A stretch of 64,000 nt of DNA from Bacillus stratosphericus (GCF_020524495.1 NZ_JAIVLB010000007.1:41495-105494), one strand, 5' to 3'. Positions 46,397 to 56,013 are shown, counted from the first letter of the stretch. Translations and numbers: made by a program. The notes: a model not told the origin generated them from the letters alone.

Positions 46397-47128
46397 CTAT
46401 ACGCCTCGTTTATTTCCCCACAATAACGTGTGGAGCTGTGGTAAGACTCTCACACGATTCAAGTCTGGATCTTGCGCCACTTGATCTACAAGCACTTCAT
46501 ATTTCTTTAATAAATGCGTTAATAAGGAAGCATCGTCAACTGTCGTCATATCATCATTTCCTACCTGTAAATAAAAAGGAAGCTCTGGGTATTTCGCATG
46601 AACATCCTTCGCATAGGCTAAATCACGATCATCAAAGATCACGACCTTCAGGCTTGCATGCTTCAGCCTGTTTCCACTTTTCAATTCATCCATGATACGT
46701 GTCAGTTTCGTAAAATCTGTTTTCATATTTGAGCTTGGCGGCTTTGGAGAAATGGTTAAATCATCTATTTTTAAAAACCAGTCCTGATACATCGTCCCTT
46801 GTGTTTCAAGCGCTGTATCGATCCCTTCTTCATGTAACAAATCAATGAGTGATTCCATTTGTTTTAAAAGCGCAGGATTCCCTCCTGAGATGGTGACATG
46901 AGAAAAAGCCTGTCCGCCTATTCTTTTCAGCTCTTTTACAATGTCTTCTGCTTGAATCCACTGAATATCGTGCTTGGCTGACCCATCCCATGTAAATGAT
47001 GAATCACACCAGCTGCAAGAGTAGTCACAGCCAGCCGTTCTGACAAACATTGTTTTTTGACCAATGACCATCCCTTCTCCTTGAATGGTCGGACCAAAGA
47101 TTTCTAATACAGGAATCGCTTTAGCCAT
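46397..47128 (-). CDS. queE: 7-carboxy-7-deazaguanine synthase QueE
   Basis: Radical-SAM enzyme converting 6-carboxytetrahydropterin to 7-carboxy-7-deazaguanine. 243 residues; iron-sulphur motif CDYSCSWCD near residue 34 and the glycine-rich ISGGNPALL near 83. ATG at 47128 overlaps the queD 3' end by eight bases, implying coupling; longer frame upstream lies wholly inside queD. Confidence 0.95.
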   Translation of the reverse strand: MAKAIPVLEIFGPTIQGEGMVIGQKTMFVRTAGCDYSCSWCDSSFTWDGSAKHDIQWIQAEDIVKELKRIGGQAFSHVTISGGNPALLKQMESLIDLLHEEGIDTALETQGTMYQDWFLKIDDLTISPKPPSSNMKTDFTKLTRIMDELKSGNRLKHASLKVVIFDDRDLAYAKDVHAKYPELPFYLQVGNDDMTTVDDASLLTHLLKKYEVLVDQVAQDPDLNRVRVLPQLHTLLWGNKRGV

Positions 47129-47561
47129 TGATCTCAACTCGTTTCGGCCGGTAAATGCAATAGCTTGTTGGTGTCTCCCTGACAAAGACCTGTACACAGG
47201 TCGGTCTGTTCGCTAAAGTCGATAAATATGCCGCCACTTTGTCATGTACTGTCTTTGCGACAACCTCAGTGGTTGGCATGGCGTATGGATCGTTTGATGA
47301 AAATTCTTCATGGTCATTGAGCAAAGTGTGATCGTACTGCCCATGAATGAGCTTTTTCAGCGTACTGAAATTGACAAGAAAGCCCGATTCATCTAGTTGA
47401 TCTCCCGCGATCGTGATATTGATCGTGTACGTATGACCATGTACACGACTGCATGCACCTGCATCCTCTCTTGGGATAAAATGTGCTGCAGACAGATGCA
47501 TATCTTTGTTCAATTCAAATAAAAATGAATGATTCGTTTGTGGATAGATTTGAGAAAGCAT
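47121..47561 (-). CDS. queD: 6-carboxy-5,6,7,8-tetrahydropterin synthase QueD
   Basis: Makes 6-carboxytetrahydropterin from dihydroneopterin triphosphate. 146 residues; zinc-binding His in LSAAHFI and VHGHTYTINI, with a catalytic Cys in GACSRVHG. ATG at 47561 directly abuts the queC stop codon (TAAATG). Confidence 0.95.
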   Translation of the reverse strand: MLSQIYPQTNHSFLFELNKDMHLSAAHFIPREDAGACSRVHGHTYTINITIAGDQLDESGFLVNFSTLKKLIHGQYDHTLLNDHEEFSSNDPYAMPTTEVVAKTVHDKVAAYLSTLANRPTCVQVFVRETPTSYCIYRPKRVEING

Positions 47562-48218
47562 TTATTTCGCCTCCTTCATTTCCATATAAGTGTCATAACC
47601 GTTTTTCCGAAGCCTACAAGCAGGACATTCCCCGCAGCCATCCGAAATGATACCATTATAGCAAGTTAACGTTTCATTTTTCACAAAGTCTAGCCCATCA
47701 AGTTCATCTGCCAGTTTCCATGTTTCTGCTTTATTCAGCCACATAAGTGGTGTATGGATAACAAATGGTTTTTCCATCGCCAAATTCACTGTGACGTTGC
47801 AAGACTTCATAAACTCATCACGGCAATCTGGGTAGCCACTAAAGTCTGTCTCACAAACACCTGTGATAATATGTCTTGCTCCGATTTGATATGCAAGAAT
47901 AGATGCAAAGGATAAGAACACTAAATTTCTGCCTGGAACAAATGTCGAAGGCAGCTCTCCTTCTTTTTCCTCAATGTCAATGTCATCTCTTGTTAAAGCA
48001 TTTGGTGCCAGCTGATTCAAAAGAGACATATCTAATAGATGATTCTTCACACCTAACTTGTCAGCAATTCTTTTGGCTACATCAATTTCTTCTTGATGGC
48101 GCTGGTTATAATGAAAGGTAACTGTTTCTATCTCTTCAAACTGTTGAAGTGCCCATAATAAACATGTCGTACTGTCCTGTCCGCCGCTAAAGACAACGAC
48201 TGCTTTTTCATTTTTCAT
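47562..48218 (-). CDS. queC: 7-cyano-7-deazaguanine synthase QueC
   Basis: ATP-dependent synthesis of preQ0. 218 residues; PP-loop [16 protein letters not shown] at the N-terminus and C-terminal zinc site [17 protein letters not shown] at 48218 follows AAGGGGGAAACAGG; the open extension of 16 codons reaches into the riboswitch leader and is not supported. First gene of queCDEF, governed by the preQ1 riboswitch upstream. Confidence 0.95.
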   Translation of the reverse strand: MKNEKAVVVFSGGQDSTTCLLWALQQFEEIETVTFHYNQRHQEEIDVAKRIADKLGVKNHLLDMSLLNQLAPNALTRDDIDIEEKEGELPSTFVPGRNLVFLSFASILAYQIGARHIITGVCETDFSGYPDCRDEFMKSCNVTVNLAMEKPFVIHTPLMWLNKAETWKLADELDGLDFVKNETLTCYNGIISDGCGECPACRLRKNGYDTYMEMKEAK

Positions 48219-48297
48219 TTCCTGTTTCCCCCTTTGCAGATCCGTACAACCCGTATAAAGCTTCATCTGAAAGGCACCTGAAAACCCCTATTAAGAA

Positions 48298-48327
48298 AAG
48301 ACACCTTCACATGTTAATGAGGTGTCC
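48298..48327 (-). terminator. Second hairpin in queC leader
   Basis: Minus strand GGACACCTCATTAACATGTG then AAGGTGTCTTTTC: stem with T4, between the riboswitch terminator and queC. A weak back-up terminator or a barrier; role uncertain. Confidence 0.5.
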
Positions 48328-48333
48328 TAGCCA

Positions 48334-48369
48334 TAAAAAATAAAAAATGCCACATCCAAGGATACGGCA
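48334..48369 (-). terminator. preQ1 riboswitch expression-platform terminator
   Basis: Minus strand TGCCGTATCC-TT-GGATGTGGCA (ten pairs including two G-U), then TTTTTTATTTTTT. It starts four bases after the aptamer. Confidence 0.88.
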
Positions 48370-48372
48370 AGT

Positions 48373-48408
48373 CCTTAGTTTTTTATAGAGGGTTTTGCTA
48401 GAACCTCT
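48373..48408 (-). promoter_or_regulatory. preQ1-I riboswitch aptamer
   Basis: Minus strand AGAGGTTCTAGCAAAACCCT followed by CTATAAAAAACTAAGG: class I preQ1 aptamer with P1 AGAGG/CCTCT, the C-rich loop and the A-rich tail that forms the pseudoknot. Very close to the B. subtilis queC element. Ligand binding is expected to favour termination. Confidence 0.95.
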
Positions 48409-48485
48409 CCCGTCTTCACGGATTTTTGTTCAATTTTCACAGAGGATAGTGTACCATATATTTTTTATTCAGGCTATCCCTTCTT

Positions 48486-49529
48486 TTACCTATCAAGCGA
48501 TGTAGGCACTTTTTTTAGGCAAAGAAAGAGAATAAAAAAGATACTGACATAGCCGAAAATGGGGTAAACCGTTGAAATCAGTGTACCATATCCGATTTTA
48601 CTGATCCCATAGCAGCATACAAGAATAAGGGATATCGTATAGATGCTTTTCATTCGTATATACGCCCTCACTTGTCTCTCTAGCCCATATAAATTACCTA
48701 TGACGGATGTAAAAACTTCGCCGAAGATGACAAATAAATAGATAAGATGAATGGAGTTTGCTACTTGATACACCACTTGGGCCATTGGAATATCATATGC
48801 CTCAAGCATATCTAATGAAGAGAGGGATAAAAAGCAAGCAAGCAAAATGAGTGTGAGCATGGTGCCCCCAAGCAATGCTCCCTTTTTAATCACAGCTTCA
48901 GATGTCATTTCATTTGCTACCGGTACTAATACAGCTTGTGACAGCGCTAAATTAAAGGCACCATATGAAATAGCAGACAAAATCCATTCGCCCTCTCCCA
49001 TTTGCAGCACAAGGACGTGACTTTCACCGCTGCTAAAAATAAATGAATCAAGAAACACAATCAATGAAAAGAAAATAAGCATTGGCACTACGAGTACGTT
49101 CACACCAAATAACCCTTTTGATCCTTTAAACAGCACAACGACGCTCAGAATGATCGTTAACAAAACACCATATTCCTTCGATATGCCAAGCTGCTCCTCA
49201 AAAATGGCACCTGCGCCTGAAATCATCACTGAAGTCACGCCAAGTAAAATAAAAAACATCATTACATTAATATATTGACTAGCAGCTGCTCCAAATAAAA
49301 ACCGATTCATATCTTGATATGACTCCGCTTCAATTCGTTTAGAAATGAGCATCATTTTTGCGCCAAGGCCAGTAAAAATAGCGCCGCTTATCAGGATTCC
49401 CACTAATCCAATCCAGCCAAAACGAACAAAAAATTCTACGATTTCTTTACCTGTCGCAAACCCAGCTCCGACCACTGTTCCTACATATACAAAGGCAAGC
49501 TGAAAAGCGGATTCATTTGAACGTTTCAT
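48486..49529 (-). CDS. ykvI: YkvI, LeuT-fold-like membrane protein
   Basis: 347 residues with about ten membrane segments; starts FVYVGTVVGAGFATGKEIVE, a glycine-rich first helix typical of APC/LeuT-fold transporters. Substrate unknown; synteny with queC is kept in B. subtilis but gives no functional link proven here. ATG at 49529 follows GGAGGGGTC. Confidence 0.88.
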   Translation of the reverse strand: MKRSNESAFQLAFVYVGTVVGAGFATGKEIVEFFVRFGWIGLVGILISGAIFTGLGAKMMLISKRIEAESYQDMNRFLFGAAASQYINVMMFFILLGVTSVMISGAGAIFEEQLGISKEYGVLLTIILSVVVLFKGSKGLFGVNVLVVPMLIFFSLIVFLDSFIFSSGESHVLVLQMGEGEWILSAISYGAFNLALSQAVLVPVANEMTSEAVIKKGALLGGTMLTLILLACFLSLSSLDMLEAYDIPMAQVVYQVANSIHLIYLFVIFGEVFTSVIGNLYGLERQVRAYIRMKSIYTISLILVCCYGISKIGYGTLISTVYPIFGYVSIFFILFLCLKKVPTSLDR

Positions 49530-49656
49530 GTGACCCCTCCGCACCCATCACTTTCGATTGTCTATTAAATATCCTATGAGACAAGTTCCTTGAAAAGAAG
49601 GACAAACCATGATTAAATGCAAAAAAGGATTTTTCATCTAGCTTTGAGCAAAACAG

Positions 49657-49749
49657 TTGAAAGTCAAAATAGGTCAGAGTATACTATAGTCAAAGATGGT
49701 CAAACATTAGACCATTTTATTTAACATTAATTGGTCAAATAAGGTCAAA
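49657..49749 (+). promoter_or_regulatory. clpE promoter with three CtsR operators
   Basis: -35 TTGAAA (49657-49662), 17-base spacer, -10 TATACT (49680-49685). CtsR boxes (consensus AGTCAAANANAGGTCAAA-like): 49662-49678 in the spacer (AGTCAAAATAGGTCAGA), 49688-49704 (AGTCAAAGATGGTCAAA) at the start site, and 49733-49749 (GGTCAAATAAGGTCAAA). Confidence 0.9.
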
Positions 49750-49774
49750 CTTTATTTTAAGGAGGTCATGGCAA

Positions 49775-51877
49775 ATGCGTTGTCAACATTGTCAAGTAAA
49801 TGAAGCAACTATTCGCCTGAATATGCAAGTGAATTCTTCCCGCAGCCAAATGGCTTTATGTGAAGACTGCTACACCTCTTTGATGGAGCAGTCAAAAATG
49901 AAAATGGGACCTAACCTGTTCGGAGGAAGTTCATTCTTCTCTCAACCAACAGGACATGCCTCAAGTCAAGAGCAGCCTAAACAAAAAGGCTTACTCGACG
50001 AGCTTGGCCGGAACTTAACTAATGGCGCACATGCTGGTCTGATTGATCCAGTCATTGGCCGTGATAAAGAAGTCGCAAGAGTCATCGAGATTTTAAATAG
50101 AAGAAATAAAAATAACCCTGTTCTCATTGGTGAACCAGGTGTAGGTAAAACAGCAATCGCCGAAGGACTTGCACTGAAAATTGCAAATGGCGATGTACCA
50201 AATAAATTAAAAAACAAACAAATCTATTTATTAGATGTTTCCTCACTTGTCGCTAACACAGGTGTACGTGGTCAATTTGAGGAACGAATGAAGCAGGTAA
50301 TCAAAGAATTGCAAAGTCGTAAAAACATCATTTTGTTTGTAGATGAAATTCATCTTCTTGTAGGCGCAGGTTCTGCCGAAGGATCAATGGATGCTGGAAA
50401 CATTTTAAAACCAGCCCTTGCACGAGGCGAGCTGCAGCTAGTAGGTGCGACCACGTTAAAAGAGTATCGCCAAATTGAAAAAGATGCCGCACTTGAACGA
50501 CGCTTTCAGCCAGTTATCGTTGACGAGCCAACACAGGTCGAAGCAATCGAGATCTTAAAGGGAATTCAAGATAAATATGTAGCCTATCATGGTGTCACCT
50601 ATTCTGACGAAGCCATTAAGGCGTGCGTTCAGTTATCTTCACAGTATATTCAAGACCGCCATTTACCGGATAAAGCCATTGATTTAATGGATGAAGCAGG
50701 TTCAAAAGCGAACCTCACCCTTGATGTAACAAGTGAAGATGAACTGACAAACCGTCTTGCGCAAATCGCCGCAGAAAAAAAAGCTGCTTTAAAAGAAGAA
50801 CAATATGAAAAAGCAGCGAAGCTTCGAGATGAAGAAGAAGCGATTGAATCAAGACTTCAAAATAAAACAAATCACAAAGAACATGTCGTCACAACTGAAG
50901 ACATTCAAGCCATTGTGGAAGAACAAACAGGCATCCCAGTCGGCAAACTGCTAGTAGACGAACAAACAAAATTGAAAGAAATTGACATCCGCCTAAAAGC
51001 GCGAGTCATTGGTCAAGAACATGCGGTTGAAAAAGTGGCGAAAGCTGTAAAAAGAAGCAGAGCTGGCTTAAAGGCAAAACATAGACCGACTGGCTCCTTC
51101 CTCTTCGTTGGACCAACAGGTGTCGGGAAAACCGAATTATCCAAAACGTTAGCTGAAGAATTATTCGGTTCAAAAGATGCCATCATACGTTTAGATATGA
51201 GTGAGTACATGGAGAAACATTCCGTATCCAAAATCATCGGTTCCCCTCCTGGTTATGTTGGGCATGATGAAGCTGGTCAGCTCACTGAAAAGGTCCGCAG
51301 AAAACCATATAGCATTATTTTGCTTGATGAAATCGAAAAAGCACATCCTGATGTCCAGCACATGTTCTTGCAAATCATGGAGGATGGCCGATTAACAGAT
51401 AGCCAAGGTAGAACCGTCAGCTTTAAAGACACGGTCATCATCATGACAAGTAATGCAGGCAGCAATGATAAAACAGTCAAAGTCGGCTTCCAGTCTGATC
51501 AGAAAGAATCGATTGAGGAACCATTACTAATTGATTCACTCAGCACCTATTTCAAACCAGAATTTTTGAACCGTTTTGATAGCATCATTCATTTTGTCTC
51601 ATTAGACAAAAACGATTTAGTTCAAATTGTTGATCTTCTGCTCAATGAGCTATCAGAGCAATTAAAAGAGCAAAATCTAACCGTTCACGTTACAAACGAA
51701 GCAAAAGCAAAAATAGCAGAGCTTGGATATCATCCTCAATTTGGTGCCCGTCCATTACGAAGAACCATTCAAGAGCACGTCGAGGATCAAATGACTGAGA
51801 TCTTGCTTGAAGAAGAACATCTTTCTGGTTTTACAGTTGATGTTGAACATGATGAAATTGTTGTGAAAAAAGGATAA
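49775..51877 (+). CDS. clpE: ATP-dependent Clp protease ATPase ClpE
   Basis: Hsp100 unfoldase partnering ClpP during heat and protein stress. 700 residues: N-terminal zinc finger (RCQHCQVNE ... LCEDCYTSL), AAA+ domain 1 with [13 protein letters not shown] (near 125), a UVR motif region (about 330-370), AAA+ domain 2 with [14 protein letters not shown] (near 447) and a C-terminal ClpB_D2 small domain. ATG at 49775 lies nine bases after AAGGAGG. Controlled by CtsR boxes. Confidence 0.95.
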   Translation: MRCQHCQVNEATIRLNMQVNSSRSQMALCEDCYTSLMEQSKMKMGPNLFGGSSFFSQPTGHASSQEQPKQKGLLDELGRNLTNGAHAGLIDPVIGRDKEVARVIEILNRRNKNNPVLIGEPGVGKTAIAEGLALKIANGDVPNKLKNKQIYLLDVSSLVANTGVRGQFEERMKQVIKELQSRKNIILFVDEIHLLVGAGSAEGSMDAGNILKPALARGELQLVGATTLKEYRQIEKDAALERRFQPVIVDEPTQVEAIEILKGIQDKYVAYHGVTYSDEAIKACVQLSSQYIQDRHLPDKAIDLMDEAGSKANLTLDVTSEDELTNRLAQIAAEKKAALKEEQYEKAAKLRDEEEAIESRLQNKTNHKEHVVTTEDIQAIVEEQTGIPVGKLLVDEQTKLKEIDIRLKARVIGQEHAVEKVAKAVKRSRAGLKAKHRPTGSFLFVGPTGVGKTELSKTLAEELFGSKDAIIRLDMSEYMEKHSVSKIIGSPPGYVGHDEAGQLTEKVRRKPYSIILLDEIEKAHPDVQHMFLQIMEDGRLTDSQGRTVSFKDTVIIMTSNAGSNDKTVKVGFQSDQKESIEEPLLIDSLSTYFKPEFLNRFDSIIHFVSLDKNDLVQIVDLLLNELSEQLKEQNLTVHVTNEAKAKIAELGYHPQFGARPLRRTIQEHVEDQMTEILLEEEHLSGFTVDVEHDEIVVKKG

Positions 51878-51894
51878 GTACATCCTAAGGAGGA

Positions 51895-51990
51895 TGAAAA
51901 GCTCCATCATATTGTGATGGCTAAGTTCCACCTGTAAGCTGACGCTCACCTGGCTCTTTTCTTTTACGATAAAAGAAAAGGAGGTGGATC
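51895..51990 (+). promoter_or_regulatory. Structured leader before a 28-codon ORF
   Basis: Three hairpin candidates in 95 bases: CCATCA/TGATGG, GTAAGC/GCTCAC and a perfect 11-pair stem CTTTTCTTTTA-CGA-TAAAAGAAAAG (51957-51981) ending exactly at the ribosome site GGAGGTGGATCAC. TTCCACCT (51925-51932) can pair with AGGTGGA in that site, so a switch between folds could expose or hide it. No known riboswitch class recognised. Confidence 0.45.
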
Positions 51991-51992
51991 AC

Positions 51993-52079
51993 ATGATGAA
52001 CTGGAGTTATGACCTTATCAAAATCATGTATGAAGAAAAATTAAAAGAACTACTTTTAAATAAAAGCGACTCAAATTAA
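51993..52079 (+). CDS. 28-residue peptide between clpE and motA
   Basis: ATG 51993 follows a strong AAAGGAGGTGGATCAC. The product MMNWSYDLIKIMYEEKLKEL then LLNKSDSN is an amphipathic charged helix without membrane segment. An intrinsic terminator follows. It may be a real small protein or the leader peptide of the structured region; function unknown. Confidence 0.55.
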   Translation: MMNWSYDLIKIMYEEKLKELLLNKSDSN

Positions 52080-52084
52080 TGAAC

Positions 52085-52118
52085 TGGAAATTCCCTTCTA
52101 TTAAAGAAGGGGTTTCTT
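52085..52118 (+). terminator. Terminator after the 28-codon ORF
   Basis: GAAATTCCCTTCTATTAAAG then AAGGGGTTTCTTTTT: stem with T5. Confidence 0.75.
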
Positions 52119-52187
52119 TTTACGGTGTATAGAAAGCGGTTTCGTCAAAATTTCTTCACAGAAACTGTCTTAATTTTATATTCTGAC

Positions 52188-52214
52188 TAAAACCCTTCTA
52201 GAACACACCGATAT
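52188..52214 (+). promoter_or_regulatory. SigD promoter of motAB
   Basis: TAAA (52188-52191), 15-base spacer, ACCGATAT (52207-52214), one mismatch to GCCGATAT. motAB is SigD-dependent in B. subtilis. Confidence 0.8.
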
Positions 52215-52253
52215 TAACTATAGAAAAAGATAGTTAAAGGATTTGGTGAGATA

Positions 52254-53048
52254 ATGGACAAAACATCGTTAATTGGTATTATTTTAGCATTTATTGCACT
52301 GAGTGTCGGTATAGTTTTGAAAGGTGTGAGTCTAACCGCTCTTATCAACCCGGCGGCTATATTGATAATTATTGTCGGGACCATTGCAGCTGTTGTCATT
52401 GCATTCCCATCTAGTGAGATTAAGAAAACGCCAAAATTGTTCGGAAAAATTTTCAAAGACAGCCAGCTACCAACGATTCAAGAAATGATCCCTCTTTTTT
52501 CAAACTGGGCACAAATTGCTCGTCGTGAAGGTCTTTTAGCATTAGAAGCAAATCTTGAGGAAGTAGATGATGATTTCCTAAATAACGGCTTAAGCATGGC
52601 GGTTGATGGCCAAAGTGCAGAATTTATTCGAGACGTATTAACAGAAGAAGTCGATGCGATGTCGGAAAGACATCAGTCAGGTGCATTAATCTTTACACAA
52701 GCAGGAACATACGCACCAACTCTTGGTGTACTTGGCGCAGTTGTTGGGTTGATTGCTGCACTTGCAAACATGGGAGATATTGAACAACTAGGACACGCCA
52801 TCAGTGCTGCCTTCGTTGCCACACTGCTTGGGATTTTTACTGGGTATGTTTTATGGCATCCATTTGCGAACAAGCTTAAACGTAAATCCAAAGAAGAAGT
52901 CAAACTTCGTCTTATTATGATTGAAGGCATTCTTTCTGTTCTTGAAGGGCAATCTCCAAAAGTCATTGAACAAAAACTTTCGATGTACTTACCAGCGAAT
53001 GAACGTGCAAATTTTGTCATTGAAGAAGGAGAAAAACAGAATGGCTAG
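52254..53048 (+). CDS. motA: Flagellar stator protein MotA
   Basis: Proton-channel stator subunit. 264 residues with four membrane segments (two at the N-terminus, two near 148-205) and a cytoplasmic loop with charged residues for torque on FliG. Conserved TYAPTLGVLGAVVGLIAAL and GHAISAAFVATLLGIFTGY. ATG at 52254 follows TTGGTGAG. Overlaps motB by eight bases. Confidence 0.95.
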   Translation: MDKTSLIGIILAFIALSVGIVLKGVSLTALINPAAILIIIVGTIAAVVIAFPSSEIKKTPKLFGKIFKDSQLPTIQEMIPLFSNWAQIARREGLLALEANLEEVDDDFLNNGLSMAVDGQSAEFIRDVLTEEVDAMSERHQSGALIFTQAGTYAPTLGVLGAVVGLIAALANMGDIEQLGHAISAAFVATLLGIFTGYVLWHPFANKLKRKSKEEVKLRLIMIEGILSVLEGQSPKVIEQKLSMYLPANERANFVIEEGEKQNG

Positions 53049-53805
53049 GAAACGTAAAAAACATGATCACGATGAACATGTAGATGAGTCTTGGCTTATC
53101 CCTTATGCCGATCTTCTGACGCTTCTTCTCGCCCTCTTCATTGTGCTCTTTGCATCTAGTTCCATTGATGCTGCAAAATATGAACAGATGGCCAAGTCTT
53201 TTAATGTTGTCTTTACTGGTGGTACTGGTGTTATGGATCAATCAAGCATGCAAAGCACTGAGGAAACCGAAAACAGTAATCAAATCAAGAAATCAGCAGA
53301 GGAAGATGAAGAAGCCAAAGCGAAATCCCGAGATCACGCGGTACTCACAAAGGTAAAAAAACAAGTGGATTCATTCATTGCAAATAAAAACCTTGAGTCT
53401 AAACTTGAAACAAAGCTCACAGATGAAGGTTTGCTTATTACAATTGAAGACAGTATTTTCTTTGATTCTGGCCGAGCGGTCATTCGTCCACAAGATGTCC
53501 CGTTAGCAAAAGAAATTTCAAAGCTGCTCGTCATTAACCCCGCACATGACATTGTCATTAGCGGACATACAGATAATGTACCCATCAGAAATTCAGAATT
53601 TAAATCCAACTGGTATTTAAGCGCCATTCGTGCTGTCAACTTCTTAAATATTCTACTAGAGAACAGCAACCTAGACCAAGAGAATTTTAGTACAAAAGGG
53701 TACGGTGAATTTAAGCCGATTACCTCAAACAATACAGCGGAAGGCAGAAGTAAAAACAGACGCGTAGAAGTACTCATTTTACCAATTGAGAAAAAAGGGA
53801 AATAA
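53041..53805 (+). CDS. motB: Flagellar stator protein MotB
   Basis: 254 residues: one membrane helix (about 20-42) with the proton-carrying Asp in PYADLLTLLLALFIVLFA, then a linker and OmpA-like peptidoglycan-binding domain (about 130-250; SGHTDNVPIRN, YGEFKPITSN, NRRVEVLIL). ATG at 53041 overlaps motA, with AGAAGGAG upstream. Confidence 0.95.
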   Translation: MARKRKKHDHDEHVDESWLIPYADLLTLLLALFIVLFASSSIDAAKYEQMAKSFNVVFTGGTGVMDQSSMQSTEETENSNQIKKSAEEDEEAKAKSRDHAVLTKVKKQVDSFIANKNLESKLETKLTDEGLLITIEDSIFFDSGRAVIRPQDVPLAKEISKLLVINPAHDIVISGHTDNVPIRNSEFKSNWYLSAIRAVNFLNILLENSNLDQENFSTKGYGEFKPITSNNTAEGRSKNRRVEVLILPIEKKGK

Positions 53806-53832
53806 AAAAGGAAGCCAGTGGCTTCTTTTTTA
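53806..53832. terminator. Bidirectional terminator motB/mhqR
   Basis: AAAAAAGGAAGCC-AGT-GGCTTCTTTTTT between convergent genes. Confidence 0.88.
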
Positions 53833-53837
53833 TATGT

Positions 53838-54293
53838 TTATTCTTTATGATCATATAAATGTTTTGCACGCAGTCCCACATGTTTGAGCATATCAATACA
53901 GGCATCCTGCTCTTCTTCACTTAGCACACTAATCATCTCATGGATTTCTTTCGCATGATCTGGGAAGATGTCATCAAGCAAAGCTCGTCCTTGTTCCGTA
54001 ATATGTGCAAATGTCACCCTGCGGTCATCCGCACAATCCTTACGACTTAGAAGTTCTTTTTTCTCCAATTTATCGACCACATATGTGATACTTCCGCTTG
54101 CTAGTAGAATCTTATCGCCAATATGCTGTAGCGGCTGATCACCTTTATGATATAGCAATTCTAGTACAGCAAATTCAGTCGGATTCAGACCGTGCTTAAC
54201 TATATGTTTGTTCATGTGATGATTAATTGAACGATAGGCACGTGATAATACAATAAATAATTTCAAAGATTTCTCAACATTAAGATTTTCCAT
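53838..54293 (-). CDS. mhqR: MarR-family repressor MhqR
   Basis: Repressor of catechol/quinone detoxification genes (mhqED, mhqNOP, azoR2) in B. subtilis. 151 residues with winged HTH: NPTEFAVLELLYHKGDQPLQ, QHIGDKILLASGSITYVVDK recognition helix, CADDRRVTFAHITEQG wing. Orthology is supported by synteny with kinD. ATG at 54293 follows AAAGGATGATAAAG. The detoxification genes are not in this window. Confidence 0.88.
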   Translation of the reverse strand: MENLNVEKSLKLFIVLSRAYRSINHHMNKHIVKHGLNPTEFAVLELLYHKGDQPLQHIGDKILLASGSITYVVDKLEKKELLSRKDCADDRRVTFAHITEQGRALLDDIFPDHAKEIHEMISVLSEEEQDACIDMLKHVGLRAKHLYDHKE

Positions 54294-54335
54294 TCTTTAT
54301 CATCCTTTATAAAATGCACCCCACTAATGTGACAT

Positions 54336-54378
54336 TAATAAAGAATAAGTAAAATGTCAACATCTTGATTCTTTATTA
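54336..54378 (-). promoter_or_regulatory. mhqR promoter with an 11-bp inverted repeat
   Basis: Minus strand -35 TTGACA (54360-54355), 17-base spacer, -10 TAATGT. A perfect inverted repeat TAATAAAGAAT (54336-54346)/ATTCTTTATTA (54368-54378) brackets the -35, so a dimeric repressor might bridge it. It is not the known MhqR operator consensus. Confidence 0.5.
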
Positions 54379-54494
54379 GCATGAAAATGAGACCAGAACG
54401 AATCACCTAATTTTTTAAAAATTACACAAGTGATCGTAATATAGATAGTTTCAATGCTATAATAAGTCTATTAGGTAAAACGTTGGAGCGATGA

Positions 54495-56003
54495 ATGATG
54501 AGAATACTGAAAGGGTTTTGGAAGAAGGTCAGACTATACCTTATTTTGGTGATGATTCCAACCCTAATCATTAGTTATTTTATCTACGAAAAAGAAACGG
54601 AAAAAATTGATTTAAAAAACAAACAAACCGCTACAATTATGTTAAATATTCACAAAAACCAAATGAATTATTTAATTAGTGAAACAGAAGCGAGATTATC
54701 ATCCCTTTCCATGGGATTTGACCAGCCATTGGAAACGAAAAAAGTAAAGAACATCCTAGATAAAATTTATAAACAAGAACCTCGTTTTTCAGGCTTGTAT
54801 CTCCTAGACAAAAAAGGAAATGTAACAGCAAGCACCACACCGTTAAAGGAAAAAATCAATCTATCCTTCAGAGATTATTTTAAGCGCATTCAAGTGACAA
54901 AGCAGACCGTGATCACGGATAACTATGTGAGTAGAATTACAAAACAGCGGATTCTCTCCATTTGTGTACCAGTTTTGGATGAAAACGAACAAGTCACAAA
55001 TGTGCTAGTCGCAGCCATTCAAATTGATTATTTAAAAAACATTATGAATGTATTGAATCCAGAGCTTCATTTTAAGATGCTGAACCAGAATGGCCATGTT
55101 GTGTTTACAAGTGGACCGCAGCCAGCATCAGAAAAAGGCAGCACCGTGTCTACATATTTAGATGAAAACAGCTGGAAGCTAGAGGTTTATCCTCAGCGTG
55201 CTACAACAAGTGAAGTGCTGTCTGTTATGTTGTTTCCCTTATCCAGTGCATTTATTTTATTAAATATTCTATTCACACTTGTCCAATATATCATTTTAAG
55301 AAGGCAAACCCAGCAGGAGCGTCATCAAAATGAAGCGCAAAAGCTTGAATTGATTGGAACACTCGCAGCAAGTACGGCGCACGAAATCCGCAACCCATTA
55401 ACAGGCATCAGCGGATTTATACAGCTACTGCAAAAGAAGTATCATTCAGAAGAAGATCAGCTCTATTTTTCTGTTATAGAGGAAGAAATTAAACGGATTA
55501 ACCAAATAGTCAGTGAGTTTCTTGTGTTAGGAAAACCAACTGCAGAAAAATGGCAGAATAATTCGGTGAAAGAAATTGTGAGTGAAATTATGCCGATCGT
55601 TTTCTCTGAGGCTAACCTTTATAATGTCGAGGTTGATTTGCAAATCAATACAATTCAAGATGTTGGTGTATATTGCACGAAGGATCACATTAAACAAGTC
55701 GTATTAAATGTAGCAAAAAATTCTCTAGAAGCTATGCCAAATGGCGGTCATTTGAAGATTGTGATTGAAGCTGAGAAAGAACATGTCATCATTAAAGTGA
55801 AAGATACGGGTGAAGGCATTCCAGAAGAGATGCTAAAGCATATCTTCCAGCCATTTATTACGTCGAAGGAAAAAGGAACCGGCCTTGGGCTTGTCGTGTG
55901 TAAGCGAATCATTTCGATGTATGGCGGGACAATCGATATTCATAGCGAAGTGAATAAAGGAACAACGGTTATGATCATTCTCCCTTCCGCTCAATCCTTT
56001 TAG
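54495..56003 (+). CDS. kinD: Sporulation histidine kinase KinD
   Basis: Membrane phosphorelay kinase linked in B. subtilis to matrix production and sporulation. 502 residues: membrane helix (about 12-30), extracellular dCache sensor (about 35-240), second helix (about 245-268), HisKA with STAHEIRNPLTGISGF, HATPase with N-box LNVAKNSLEAMPNGG and GTGLGLVVCKR. ATG at 54495 follows GGAGCGATGA. Divergent from mhqR. Confidence 0.92.
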   Translation: MMRILKGFWKKVRLYLILVMIPTLIISYFIYEKETEKIDLKNKQTATIMLNIHKNQMNYLISETEARLSSLSMGFDQPLETKKVKNILDKIYKQEPRFSGLYLLDKKGNVTASTTPLKEKINLSFRDYFKRIQVTKQTVITDNYVSRITKQRILSICVPVLDENEQVTNVLVAAIQIDYLKNIMNVLNPELHFKMLNQNGHVVFTSGPQPASEKGSTVSTYLDENSWKLEVYPQRATTSEVLSVMLFPLSSAFILLNILFTLVQYIILRRQTQQERHQNEAQKLELIGTLAASTAHEIRNPLTGISGFIQLLQKKYHSEEDQLYFSVIEEEIKRINQIVSEFLVLGKPTAEKWQNNSVKEIVSEIMPIVFSEANLYNVEVDLQINTIQDVGVYCTKDHIKQVVLNVAKNSLEAMPNGGHLKIVIEAEKEHVIIKVKDTGEGIPEEMLKHIFQPFITSKEKGTGLGLVVCKRIISMYGGTIDIHSEVNKGTTVMIILPSAQSF

Positions 56004-56013
56004 CTGAAGCATA

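Noticed and set aside
51895..51990. T-box or known riboswitch before the 28-codon ORF
   Set aside because: No T-box AGGGTGGNACCGCG bulge sequence or other known aptamer landmark was found.
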